DNA of 8,488 nucleotides from Bacteroidales bacterium UBA932 (GTDB lineage Bacteria; Bacteroidota; Bacteroidia; Bacteroidales; UBA932). Positions 1-8,160 of the stretch are shown here, one piece after another. The stretch lies in NCBI GenBank assembly GCA_002293585.1, contig DBDM01000061.1, positions 12,462 through 20,949 of the forward strand, read 5' to 3'. The position numbers and the translations under genes are program-made. Position 1 is the stretch's first letter, and every line of letters starts with the position of its first letter. Under the pieces are notes generated by a model that was given only the letters and a program-made list of their open reading frames with translations, was not told the origin of the DNA and made no database searches.

Positions 1-1178
1 TTGTAATTTTCAGCAAGTTGCATAAGAATCTCATAGGTTTCTCCGGCCGAGGGTTTTGCCCCTTTACCCGACCAATAATCCCTCAACTTTTGATAGCCTT
101 CGGGCGGAATAATTTCCATGGGGCAACCAAGGCCCAGTCGCTTATACGTCCACCAGCACCAGCCGATATCATTTTTTTCAAGCAAGGAAAGCGCATCGGT
201 AAACCAGACATTGCTGTTTTCGCCCGATTCGCTCATCCACAAGGGAGCATTCTGCTCATCTCTGATCCGAATAAAATGTGCAATGGAGGCGGAATCATTG
301 AAATTCCAATATTTATGGAAACTTATCGCCATATTATCGTCCCACAAGGGGAAAATACCGTTATAGTTATTGCCCCAGCCGTTGCCTTCAATAATAATCA
401 GGTGGTTGTTGTCCACTTCGCGGATAGCCTTGGTAATGTCCACCATTAATTGGCGGAGCGGGGCATTCTCCGGTTCATTCAACCCGTTACGGTCGGTGGA
501 ATCCACAAAACCGTAGTTAGGTTCATTGATCAGATCATAGCCTCCAATCCATTCTTCGTTGACATAACGTTCGGCGAGCTTGCGCCACAAAGCAATCATC
601 TTTTGTTTATTGGCCTCACTTTGCCACAGGCGTACGGCCGACGCATCGGAAATGGCCACATCATTGCCTTGTCCGCCGGGCGCTGCATGCAGGTCGAGCA
701 TCAAATAAATTTTATTGGCTGCGCACCATGCCAGCAAACTGTCGGTAAGCACAAACCCTTTCTCCAGCCATGTTTGTTGACCTTCCACAGGTTCTTTTTC
801 TATAGGCAACGTATAGATATTATAATGCATGGGGAGCCGGATAGAATTGAAACCCCAGGCGGCCAACGAATCAATATCCCGTTTTTGAATACCGTTCGTC
901 CACCAAGCCTCATAAAACTCCTGCGTACGTTCCTCTCCAATCAGCGCGGCAACACTGTCTTTGAACTCCTGTTGCGTTTTCACAATGCCCGACAAACGGA
1001 GCATGTAAGGTTCCTGGAGCACCCAGCCGCCAAGTCCAAATCCACGTAACAAGACTTCCCCGCTATTGTTGACAATCTTTTTCCCGTCGGCGCGAAGGAA
1101 ATCCTTCTTAGCGGTACACCGGGACATAACGACGAACAAGAGCGCAATGCCCATCCCATATAGGATAATTCTCTTCAT
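1..1178 (-). CDS. GH5 family glycoside hydrolase, exo-beta-1,3-glucanase-like (partial, 3' end outside window)
   Basis: The frame is open from the ATG at 1178 to the window edge: 392 codons plus 2 nt, with no stop. After an N-terminal hydrophobic segment (about residues 4-18) comes a (beta/alpha)8 barrel with the GH5 landmarks: RGFGLGGW (45-52), RLPMHY (114-119), DLHAAPGGQ (162-170), the acid/base E219 in LINEP, H288 and Y290 in FHKYW, the probable nucleophile E317 in WMSESGE, and the strand-8 aromatics W342/W343. The GLGGW and DLHxAPG segments recall fungal exo-beta-1,3-glucanases, which fits the locus, but the subfamily and linkage are inferred. A second NEP triplet (234-236) is a decoy in a loop. 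Cys21 could be a lipidation site, but the preceding residue is Arg (MSRC), unusual for a lipobox, so anchoring is uncertain. The start lies 9 nt after the GH3 stop; it is the last gene of the operon visible. An additional C-terminal domain beyond the edge is possible. Confidence 0.88.
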   Translation of the reverse strand, partial: MKRIILYGMGIALLFVVMSRCTAKKDFLRADGKKIVNNSGEVLLRGFGLGGWVLQEPYMLRLSGIVKTQQEFKDSVAALIGEERTQEFYEAWWTNGIQKRDIDSLAAWGFNSIRLPMHYNIYTLPIEKEPVEGQQTWLEKGFVLTDSLLAWCAANKIYLMLDLHAAPGGQGNDVAISDASAVRLWQSEANKQKMIALWRKLAERYVNEEWIGGYDLINEPNYGFVDSTDRNGLNEPENAPLRQLMVDITKAIREVDNNHLIIIEGNGWGNNYNGIFPLWDDNMAISFHKYWNFNDSASIAHFIRIRDEQNAPLWMSESGENSNVWFTDALSLLEKNDIGWCWWTYKRLGLGCPMEIIPPEGYQKLRDYWSGKGAKPSAGETYEILMQLAENY

Positions 1179-1187
1179 ATTTATAGC

Positions 1188-3497
1188 TTATTTTTTATAA
1201 GAAAACAATTGTTCCAATGACGTGTTTCCAATAGTCACTTTAAACTCGCCCGGTTCCGTCACCCATTGATTGGCGGCATTCACAAAGGCTAAATCCGATG
1301 CATCAATAGTAAATACTACGGTTTTTGTTTCGCCGGGTTGGAGCAGGAGTTTTTCAAAACGGCGCAGGCGCTTCACATCGGGAGTGATGGAAGCCACTAA
1401 ATCGGAGGTATAGAGTTGCACCACTTCTTTGCCGGCCATTTTGCCGGTGTTGGTTACCTCTACTTTTATTTCCAATTTTTCCTTGCCGGAAATTTGTGTT
1501 GCGCTTAACCGAAGATTTTTATAGTCAAAATCCGTATAGCTCAAGCCGAAACCGAAATGAAATTCAGGAGAGAAGTCGCCTTCATAGTTGTACATGCCGG
1601 CCGATTTCACTTGTTCTTCCGAATATTTATGAATGTAGGGCACTAAAGAGTTCACCGCACTCGGGTAAGTAATGGGTAATTTACCCGAAGGGTTCACATC
1701 GCCGAAAATAACATCGGCCAGCGCATCGCCGCCATAGTTGCCCGGCCAGTAGGCCATCAAAATACCATTCACATTGGAGGCGATTTCGCGAATAACGCGG
1801 GGACGACCTTCAGCCAACACCAGAATGACCGGTTTGCCGGTTTTCAACAGGTCTTGGGCATATTGCAATTGCAATTTACTCAATGTTAAATCAACCAGGT
1901 CGCCGGGCTTTTCGGCATAAGAATTTTCGCCTACACATAAAACAACATAATCGGATCTTCTAGCTGCAGCAATAGCTTCTTCATAGCGGTCTTTATTTTC
2001 GATACGGTAATCCATCTCTTTGCCATAGCTTACGCCGGGAATCCAAGTGGCATTTTTACCAATTTCATTTTGTACGGCTTCAAAAATCGTATTGTAATCT
2101 CCCGCGAACTCATCGGCCAACTGCCCCTGCCACGAGTAGCTCCAACAACCATTGAGCGGACGCATGGAGTTGGCGCCGGGACCGGTGACCAATACTTTGG
2201 CTGTTTTTTTCAAGGGAAGGATATTATTTTTATTTTTCAGCAAAGTAATAGCTTCAGCCGCTACTTCGTAGGCTTTTTGTGCATGTTCCTTGCCGCCGAA
2301 TTTCGGATAGTCTTTATAATCCACCGTCGGTTTATCAAAGAGGTTCAACTTGTATTTCAACGTAAGCACGCGGCGTACTGCATCGTCTATACGGTTCATG
2401 GGCACTTCGCCTTCTTTTACCAATGCGATCAAATCATTGCAGAAAGGTTCGTACATATAGGAGATCATCGACATGTCAATGCCGGCGTTAATAGCCATTT
2501 TTACGGCTTCTTTATTATCCACCGCTACCATGTCGCGCTTGTAGAGATTTTCTATGTCGCCCCAATCGGTTACAATCAAACCTTCAAAGCCCAATTCTTC
2601 ACGCAATAACTTAATGAGAATATCGTAATTGGCATGTACGGGAATACCGTTGATAATCCCTGAATTCACCATGATGGTATGCGCACCCGCATCAATAGCC
2701 GCCTTAAACGGTGTCACGTGGTATTCACGCAATACATTGTCGGGAATGTAGGCCGGCGTACGGTCTTTTCCCGAAATGGGAACAGCATAGCCTAAGTAAT
2801 GTTTCATACATGAGGCTACATGGAAAGGATCGGCAATATCATTGTTCTCCCCTTCATAACCTTTGATCAATTGTTCCCCGAAACGACTGATCAGGTACGG
2901 GTCTTCACCCATTCCCTCACCAAGACGCGAGTAACGGGGATCCAAGCCTAAATCCAATACGGGAGAGAAATTCCAGGGGATGTTGCTGGCGCGGGTTTCA
3001 TAAGCCGTAATTTCACCCAAAGTATAAGCAAATTCCGGGTTCCACGTGGCCGCCAACGCCAATTCGTGGGGGAACATGGTAGCCCCTGCAGAGTAAGTAA
3101 CACCGTGAATAGCGTCAATACCGTAAATCACGGGAATTTTCAGTCGTGACTCCTGCGTAGCCACCTGTTGAATAGTACCGATTATTTCAGCCCATACTTC
3201 GGGCGTGCGCGCCCGGTTGTTGGCCGTATTCAGGATAGAACCCACGTGGTATTTTAATACTGCATCACGCAATTGTTCCATATCAATAGAGGCAGGCTCG
3301 TCACTCCGGAAACGATCAGGGCCTTTGGCCACCACGTCAATAGTGATCTGCGCCATCTGTCCTACTTTTTCTTCGAGGGTCATTTGCTTAAGCAGGGCGT
3401 CTACTTTCCGTTTAATTTCCACATCGGGCTGTTGTGTAGCCGTACCGCACGCCGCTAATATGAACAGGCATATCAGTCCTAATATATTCTTTTTCAT
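1188..3497 (-). CDS. GH3 beta-glucosidase / exo-beta-glucanase lipoprotein, ExoI-like
   Basis: A complete 769-residue GH3 enzyme, expected to release glucose from the non-reducing end of beta-glucan oligosaccharides. The signal peptide ends in a good lipobox, LAAC, with Cys17 as the lipid site, so it should be membrane-anchored; which leaflet is unknown. The N-terminal barrel (about 30-385) carries SRLGEGMGEDP (190-200), the KH pair at 232-233, and the nucleophile D311 in VTDW. The alpha/beta sandwich domain (about 410-610) carries CVGENSYAEKPGD, where E529 matches the acid/base position of barley ExoI. W312 (next to the nucleophile) and W456 in the SWQG motif resemble the Trp pair forming the ExoI +1 subsite, which suggests acceptance of several beta-linkages. 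A fibronectin-III-like domain closes the protein (about 658-757). The start is 11 nt after the upstream GH3 stop. It is clearly not a recent duplicate of that neighbour: the signal peptides, acid/base loops and Trp motifs all differ. Confidence 0.94.
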   Translation of the reverse strand: MKKNILGLICLFILAACGTATQQPDVEIKRKVDALLKQMTLEEKVGQMAQITIDVVAKGPDRFRSDEPASIDMEQLRDAVLKYHVGSILNTANNRARTPEVWAEIIGTIQQVATQESRLKIPVIYGIDAIHGVTYSAGATMFPHELALAATWNPEFAYTLGEITAYETRASNIPWNFSPVLDLGLDPRYSRLGEGMGEDPYLISRFGEQLIKGYEGENNDIADPFHVASCMKHYLGYAVPISGKDRTPAYIPDNVLREYHVTPFKAAIDAGAHTIMVNSGIINGIPVHANYDILIKLLREELGFEGLIVTDWGDIENLYKRDMVAVDNKEAVKMAINAGIDMSMISYMYEPFCNDLIALVKEGEVPMNRIDDAVRRVLTLKYKLNLFDKPTVDYKDYPKFGGKEHAQKAYEVAAEAITLLKNKNNILPLKKTAKVLVTGPGANSMRPLNGCWSYSWQGQLADEFAGDYNTIFEAVQNEIGKNATWIPGVSYGKEMDYRIENKDRYEEAIAAARRSDYVVLCVGENSYAEKPGDLVDLTLSKLQLQYAQDLLKTGKPVILVLAEGRPRVIREIASNVNGILMAYWPGNYGGDALADVIFGDVNPSGKLPITYPSAVNSLVPYIHKYSEEQVKSAGMYNYEGDFSPEFHFGFGLSYTDFDYKNLRLSATQISGKEKLEIKVEVTNTGKMAGKEVVQLYTSDLVASITPDVKRLRRFEKLLLQPGETKTVVFTIDASDLAFVNAANQWVTEPGEFKVTIGNTSLEQLFSYKK

Positions 3498-3508
3498 AGC
3501 TTAATTAT

Positions 3509-5728
3509 TTATTCTAATGTAAAACCGGTTTCCAATTTAGTATTGCTGTCCCCGCCAATCCACAGTTTAAAAGCGCCGGGTTCGGCTACTTCTTTCATGT
3601 CGATACCATAAAAAGCCAAATCATCAGTATGTAAAGTGAAGCTCACTTCGGCAGACTCACCGGCTTTCAACGCTACACGTTTGAATCCTTTCAATTCCTT
3701 TACGGGACGGGCGATAGAGCCCACCAAATCGCGAATATATAACTGCGCCACTTCCGTAGCCTCATAGCTGCCCGTATTTTTCAATGTTACCGTAGCGGTA
3801 AGCGTTTCGCCCTGTTTGAGCGTTGTTTTATCAAGGCGGAGGTTTGTATAGTCAAAAGTACTATAGCTCAATCCAAAGCCAAAGGGGAAGAGCGGGGCGG
3901 CGCCCGCGTCAAGGTAATAGGAAGAATTGCCGAGAGAAGTCTGTGCGGCTTCCAACGGAATATCGTCAATCATTGTTTCATTGCCGCGGAAAGGACGACC
4001 GGTATTATTGTGGTTATAGTACATCGGTATTTGTCCCATTTCTTTGGGGAATGTCATAGGCAATTTTCCACTGGGCGCCACTTTTCCAAACAGGATACCG
4101 GCCAATGCGGGGCCTCCCATAGTGCCGGGATGGAAACTGTAGAGCATGGCATCGGCCGCGTCTAACTCATGCTGAATAGCCAAAGGCCGACCGGCAATTA
4201 CAATAATCACTAAAGGCTTTCCTGTTTTTTTCAATTCGGCGATCAATTGTTTTTGCGCTCCTTTAAGTTCCCAGGCAGCCAGTGAATGCGCCTCGCCCGA
4301 CAAGATCGCTTCTTCTCCCACAACAGCCACCACCACGTCTGCCGATTGGGCAGCTTTTACCGCTGCGGCAATGCCTGAAGTATTGTTGTCACGACTGTAG
4401 GCTACTCCTTTTTCATAGTTAATTTTTACCTGTTGGCCGTATTGTTGTTGCAGTGCAGCCAAAGGAGTGATTGTGCGTGCTTTTTCACCGTCGAATACCC
4501 AGGTGCCTAACTGATCGTGCGGCGCATCGGCCATAGGGCCTATAAGAGCAATAGTTTTCACCGTATTGTTTAAAGGCAAAACGCCGGTATTTTTCAGCAA
4601 TACTACAGATTCCTCCGCCGCTTTCTGCGCCGCTTTCAAGTGCGCCTCAGCGTAGAGTACAGAGGGTTTGGCAACGTCTACATAAGGATGATCAAATAAT
4701 CCCAAGCGGAATTTTATACGCAGGATATTGCGCACCGCTTCGTCAACAGTTTGCACGGACACTTTTCCTTCTTTAATAAGGGCAGGCAGATTACGGATAT
4801 ATGACCTCGACACCATTTCCATATCCACGCCGGCATTGGTCGCTTTCATGGCCGCTTCTTTCGGGTCGGCGCAAAATCCGTGAGCAATCATTTCCGTTAT
4901 CGACGCCCAGTCGGACACTACAAAACCGTCGAATTTCCATTCGTCGCGCAACACATTTCTCAACAGGAAGGTGTTTCCGGAAGCGGGAATGCCGTCGTTA
5001 TCATTAAAAGAGGTCATCAACGTAGCCGCGCCTGCTTCCACCGCTGCTTTAAAGGGCGGCAGGTAAACATTACGCATCAGGTACGGCGGAATGTTCGTGC
5101 TGTTATAATCACGGCCGCCTTCCGCTGCACCATAAGCTACAAAATGTTTAATACAAGCGGCAATGGAAGTGTTATCCGATAAGTTTTTACCCTGAAAGCC
5201 ACGCACCATCGCACTGCCCAGCACCGATGCCAGATATGGATCTTCGCCTAAGCCTTCGGCTAAGCGGCCCCAGCGCGGGTCACGGGAAATGTCCAGCATG
5301 GGTGCAAAAGTCCAGTGCACGCCCATCGAACGGGCTTCGGCAGCCGCTATGGCCGCGCCTTCTTCCACTATGCCGGGATTGAAAGCAGCAGCCTGCCCAA
5401 TGGGAATAGGGAATATCGTTTTAAAGCCATGAATCACATCGCGACCAATGATCAGGGGAATACCCAGACGGCTTTCTTTTACGGCTATTGCTTGTAGCCT
5501 GTTCACTTCCGCAGGATCTACGATATTGAGCAGGGAACCGATCTGTCCGGATCTTATCCCTGCGTCCAAGTCGCCACTACGGTCGTAACTCAATTGATTC
5601 ATCTGCCCTATCTTCTCTTCGAGGGTCATTTTAGAGAGCAGATCGTTAATGCGCTGCTCTTCCTGCTGAGCGTGCATTCCCAGAGGGAGCAGCAAGCAAG
5701 CAAAAAATAATAAGTTTTTCATTTTCAT
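3509..5728 (-). CDS. GH3 beta-glucosidase, BglX-like, periplasmic
   Basis: A complete 739-residue three-domain GH3 protein close in length and layout to E. coli BglX. The signal peptide looks like a signal peptidase I type, with cleavage likely after Ala20 (GMHA before QQEE) and no lipobox, so a soluble periplasmic enzyme is expected. The barrel domain (about 25-345) shows DISRDPRWGRLAEGLGEDP (146-164), the KH pair at 194-195, and the nucleophile D273 in VSDW. The second domain (about 370-560) has GEEAILSGEAHS, in which E479 is the likely acid/base, as in the corresponding BglX loop. A fibronectin-III-like domain runs from about 625 to 728. It should hydrolyse beta-linked gluco-oligosaccharides to glucose after import. 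A second in-frame ATG lies at 5722, so the true start could be two codons later. The 20-nt A/T-rich gap after the GH128 gene has no clear Shine-Dalgarno sequence. A beta-xylosidase or mixed specificity cannot be excluded from sequence alone. Confidence 0.94.
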   Translation of the reverse strand: MKMKNLLFFACLLLPLGMHAQQEEQRINDLLSKMTLEEKIGQMNQLSYDRSGDLDAGIRSGQIGSLLNIVDPAEVNRLQAIAVKESRLGIPLIIGRDVIHGFKTIFPIPIGQAAAFNPGIVEEGAAIAAAEARSMGVHWTFAPMLDISRDPRWGRLAEGLGEDPYLASVLGSAMVRGFQGKNLSDNTSIAACIKHFVAYGAAEGGRDYNSTNIPPYLMRNVYLPPFKAAVEAGAATLMTSFNDNDGIPASGNTFLLRNVLRDEWKFDGFVVSDWASITEMIAHGFCADPKEAAMKATNAGVDMEMVSRSYIRNLPALIKEGKVSVQTVDEAVRNILRIKFRLGLFDHPYVDVAKPSVLYAEAHLKAAQKAAEESVVLLKNTGVLPLNNTVKTIALIGPMADAPHDQLGTWVFDGEKARTITPLAALQQQYGQQVKINYEKGVAYSRDNNTSGIAAAVKAAQSADVVVAVVGEEAILSGEAHSLAAWELKGAQKQLIAELKKTGKPLVIIVIAGRPLAIQHELDAADAMLYSFHPGTMGGPALAGILFGKVAPSGKLPMTFPKEMGQIPMYYNHNNTGRPFRGNETMIDDIPLEAAQTSLGNSSYYLDAGAAPLFPFGFGLSYSTFDYTNLRLDKTTLKQGETLTATVTLKNTGSYEATEVAQLYIRDLVGSIARPVKELKGFKRVALKAGESAEVSFTLHTDDLAFYGIDMKEVAEPGAFKLWIGGDSNTKLETGFTLE

Positions 5729-5748
5729 TATATATTATTTTTTTGTAT

Positions 5749-7056
5749 TTACAAAATATTAAATTTCCACCATTTCATTGCAATTTCCCCGTTATCTATT
5801 GCTATACGGAGTGTCTGCCGGCCTGCCGGCAAACTTACAGTAGCCGTGTAGGCAGACCATTGCGTGTAGCCGCCGGTAGGCGGGAATATCAGCGTGGCGA
5901 TCACGCCGTTATTCAACCTCACGGAACCGTAGGACATAGCCGCCGCCGCATAACGAAGGGTCAGCGTATAACTTCCCGGCGCCGGTACGTCTATTTGATA
6001 TTCCAACCATTTGGAAGTCGAAAATTCCGTCACGTCCAAGATACCGGTTTTATCAGCCGATAAGTTCAACATCACACTGCCTGCCCATGTTTCCGTACCC
6101 ACCACATTCGCCTGGTTGCATTGGCTGTAATGGGCCGCCGGGATCACCTCGTTAGCGGCATACCATGCATTCTTATCCTGAGAAGAAAGATTGACATATA
6201 TACGGCCCAAGCCGGTCAAAGCATTCCCGCTTTTCAAGGCATAATAGGGGTATTGGGTAGCAGCGCCGTCGAACATAAACCAGGCGTAACGCTCAATGAG
6301 CGGATCGGTTTCAAAATAATTCACCACATCGCACATATACCTGCGTTGGGCATCAAGGGTCAAGTCTGTACCTTCCCATGCGCAAAATTCGGTCATCCAA
6401 ATGGGTTTGCCGTATTTCCGGAAACGCCCTACAAACCACTTTACAGCCGACGGTACATTCATGTAGCAATGGATCGCTATAACATCAACGTCCGACAAGG
6501 GCACCAGTTCGAAAAACTCATCCAGCCAAACTATGGGGTCGCCATAACCGGACAGTGTCCCGTAATTCATTGCCGGGGCCACAATTTTCATGTTTAATTC
6601 CTGTGCCAGGTTTTTCAAAGCAGGCCACTGCGATGCTGCCTGTGCAGGCGTCATATTGGCTTGGTCGGTAAGGTTCGGTTCATTGAACGCCAAAATATAC
6701 AGGCATTCCGGATGTTGTGTTTTGTAGGCGCGGATATTATCCGCATTGAAATCCCCGTTCCACGCCATGGGAATATAGTCCATTCCCGCATTGTCCATTG
6801 ACACGGCAAGCGACGAATTGTATTTAGAGTCCCAATTATAGAGCCAGCTCACCCCATTTTTCATTATCTCCACATCGGCCGCATAAACAGTATTAAATCC
6901 TACGCCCCGTTTCGTGCTCCTTGCCTGCCTGTAAGTGTAGGTTACGGTGTCGCTACCGGGAGGGTCGGGCGGAATATCCGGCCCGGGATGGCCTTTAGCA
7001 CATGCGCAAAGCAGGATGGTCGCCAAAGGTAAAATGATATGAATCCCTATTTTCAA
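5749..7056 (-). CDS. GH128 endo-beta-1,3-glucanase lipoprotein with C-terminal CBM6-like domain
   Basis: 435 residues. The signal peptide ends in LCAC with Cys19 as the probable lipid site, followed by a Pro/Asp-rich linker (about 22-37), typical of exported Bacteroidota lipoproteins. The catalytic domain (about 45-300) matches the GH128 / Asl1-like glycosyl hydrolase core: KRGVGFN (49-55), WLYNWDS (71-77), YIPMAWNGD (94-102), acid/base E126 in AFNEPN, AIHCY (194-198), and nucleophile E223 in WMTEFCAWEG. Characterised GH128 enzymes, such as the Lentinula edodes GLU1, cleave beta-1,3-glucan. The C-terminal part (about 303-435) has the CBM6-type pattern: an opening strand around IPAAHYS, WLEYQIDVP (350-358), then the closing segment with W429 and W430. 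The domain probably holds the enzyme on glucan. The gene starts 6 nt after the GH16 stop, so the two endo-acting enzymes are tightly co-transcribed. The family call is strong; action on a particular beta-1,3-glucan is inferred. Confidence 0.9.
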   Translation of the reverse strand: MKIGIHIILPLATILLCACAKGHPGPDIPPDPPGSDTVTYTYRQARSTKRGVGFNTVYAADVEIMKNGVSWLYNWDSKYNSSLAVSMDNAGMDYIPMAWNGDFNADNIRAYKTQHPECLYILAFNEPNLTDQANMTPAQAASQWPALKNLAQELNMKIVAPAMNYGTLSGYGDPIVWLDEFFELVPLSDVDVIAIHCYMNVPSAVKWFVGRFRKYGKPIWMTEFCAWEGTDLTLDAQRRYMCDVVNYFETDPLIERYAWFMFDGAATQYPYYALKSGNALTGLGRIYVNLSSQDKNAWYAANEVIPAAHYSQCNQANVVGTETWAGSVMLNLSADKTGILDVTEFSTSKWLEYQIDVPAPGSYTLTLRYAAAAMSYGSVRLNNGVIATLIFPPTGGYTQWSAYTATVSLPAGRQTLRIAIDNGEIAMKWWKFNIL

Positions 7057-7062
7057 CTTACA

Positions 7063-8160
7063 TTACTGTTTTTGAAATACCCTTACATAGTCTATTTCAT
7101 AGGTTGCAGGAAGTTTACTTTCATCAACACCCTGGGCGCCTCCCCAATTTCCACCCCAAGCTAAGTTCAATTTCAGGTAAAACGGGGCGTTAAAGGGCCA
7201 GGTATTTTTATTGCCTTGCTTATCATTCGTGAAAGTAAAATAAGGAACGCCGTCAACATAACCTTTAATAAAGTCACTTGTCCATTCCACCGCATATACG
7301 TGGAAATCAGATTCGGCTGTTTCTATATATTTTTCAGCGGTTTTTTGCGTGCCGATAGAATGATAATAAGCCTTACAATGTATAGACGATGATATCCAAT
7401 TGGGGCGATAGCCTACTTCTTCCATAATATCAATTTCCCCATCGTCGGGCCAGGCCGTAAAGTTTTTGGGAAGCATCCAAAATGCAGGCCAGGTGCCTCT
7501 TCCCTGCGGTAATTTCAGACGGGCTTCAAAGTAGCCATAAGTCCAACTTTCTTTCGTATTCATGCGGATAGATATTACTTCCGCACCTCTCTTCTTGGCA
7601 ATAATCTTCAATGTTCCACCGGATACAAGTGCGCAGGTATCCTTTCCGCTATTCCCGGCTATATAATTTTGTAGTTCATTATTCCCCCATCCGCTGGCCC
7701 CGGTTTCATACCACCAATTATTGGTGTCGGGCATTTTCCCGCCATTGAACTCATCATTCCACACTAAGGAATAGCCGGCAGGAGTAGTGATCACTTCTTC
7801 CGTAAAACCCTGCGTTATAGTATAGGTCTTCGTATAAGTCCCTACCGCGAAAACGATATCGGCCGACCTGTTTTGTCCGCTATAGTTAGCGGCTACCCTC
7901 ACCTGCACATTGGCGATACCTGCTGTTGCCGAGGCCGGCGAACAAATGCACCACAATTGGTTGGACGTAATTGTCCAGGGCTTATTACAGGTTACCACTG
8001 CCGCATAGTTTGTTCCCAATGCCGGCACAGTAGTTGCAGGTTCAGGATTGACCTGTAATGAAACAGGCGTATCGGGGGGTGTATCGGGAGGCGTTTCTCC
8101 GCTGCTGGCACAGCCCACCACCAATAATATAAAAATACCAATATAGTAAATTGCTTTCAT
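7063..8160 (-). CDS. BACON-GH16 endo-beta-1,3-glucanase (laminarinase-type) lipoprotein
   Basis: 365 residues. The signal peptide ends in VVGC, with Cys17 as the lipid attachment residue, then a PPDT-repeat linker (23-33). Residues about 34-117 look like a BACON domain: an Ig-like sandwich with NKPWTITS near 59-66, a tryptophan-cysteine stretch, and a closing TYTITQG. The GH16 jelly roll follows (about 128-363): YSLVWNDEFNG (130-140), SGWGNNELQNY (156-166), GTWPAFWML (222-230), then the catalytic ExDxxE signature with E242 (nucleophile), D244 and E247 (acid/base). This beta-bulge form and the GWGNNE segment are typical of the bacterial laminarinase group (GH16_3), which cut beta-1,3- or mixed beta-1,3/1,4-glucan internally. 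It is the first hydrolase after the glycan-binding gene, 101 nt downstream of that gene's stop, just past a terminator-like hairpin. Surface location is expected but no obvious acidic cluster directly follows Cys17. Confidence 0.95.
   Translation of the reverse strand: MKAIYYIGIFILLVVGCASSGETPPDTPPDTPVSLQVNPEPATTVPALGTNYAAVVTCNKPWTITSNQLWCICSPASATAGIANVQVRVAANYSGQNRSADIVFAVGTYTKTYTITQGFTEEVITTPAGYSLVWNDEFNGGKMPDTNNWWYETGASGWGNNELQNYIAGNSGKDTCALVSGGTLKIIAKKRGAEVISIRMNTKESWTYGYFEARLKLPQGRGTWPAFWMLPKNFTAWPDDGEIDIMEEVGYRPNWISSSIHCKAYYHSIGTQKTAEKYIETAESDFHVYAVEWTSDFIKGYVDGVPYFTFTNDKQGNKNTWPFNAPFYLKLNLAWGGNWGGAQGVDESKLPATYEIDYVRVFQKQ
8066..8089 (-). repeat. 12-nt tandem repeat encoding the PPDT linker of GH16
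   Basis: Two consecutive 12-nt units (8066-8077 and 8078-8089) differ at two positions and encode PPDT-PPDT in the linker between the lipid-attachment Cys17 and the BACON domain of the GH16 protein. A partial third unit follows. Such short in-frame repeats can change linker length by slippage without breaking the frame. The GH128 lipoprotein has a similar Pro/Asp linker that is not a tandem repeat. Confidence 0.6.

Noticed and set aside
18..1049. Two consecutive plus-strand open frames (143 and 199 codons) end to end.
   Set aside because: They lie antisense to the GH5 gene, whose frame carries all expected catalytic motifs. The predicted peptides have no recognisable domain and merely reflect the codon pattern of the opposite strand.
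2070..2609. Plus-strand open frame of 179 codons.
   Set aside because: It is antisense within the ExoI-like GH3 gene, is His/Phe-rich with no domain signature, and is explained by the complement of the GH3 coding sequence.
3498..3508. Possible promoter between the two GH3 genes.
   Set aside because: The gap is only 11 nt and contains no element resembling the Bacteroidota TAnnTTTG -7 motif. Co-transcription is the simpler reading.
6121..6597. Plus-strand open frame of 158 codons.
   Set aside because: It is the antisense shadow of the GH128 catalytic region, which has intact NEP and TEF motifs on the minus strand.
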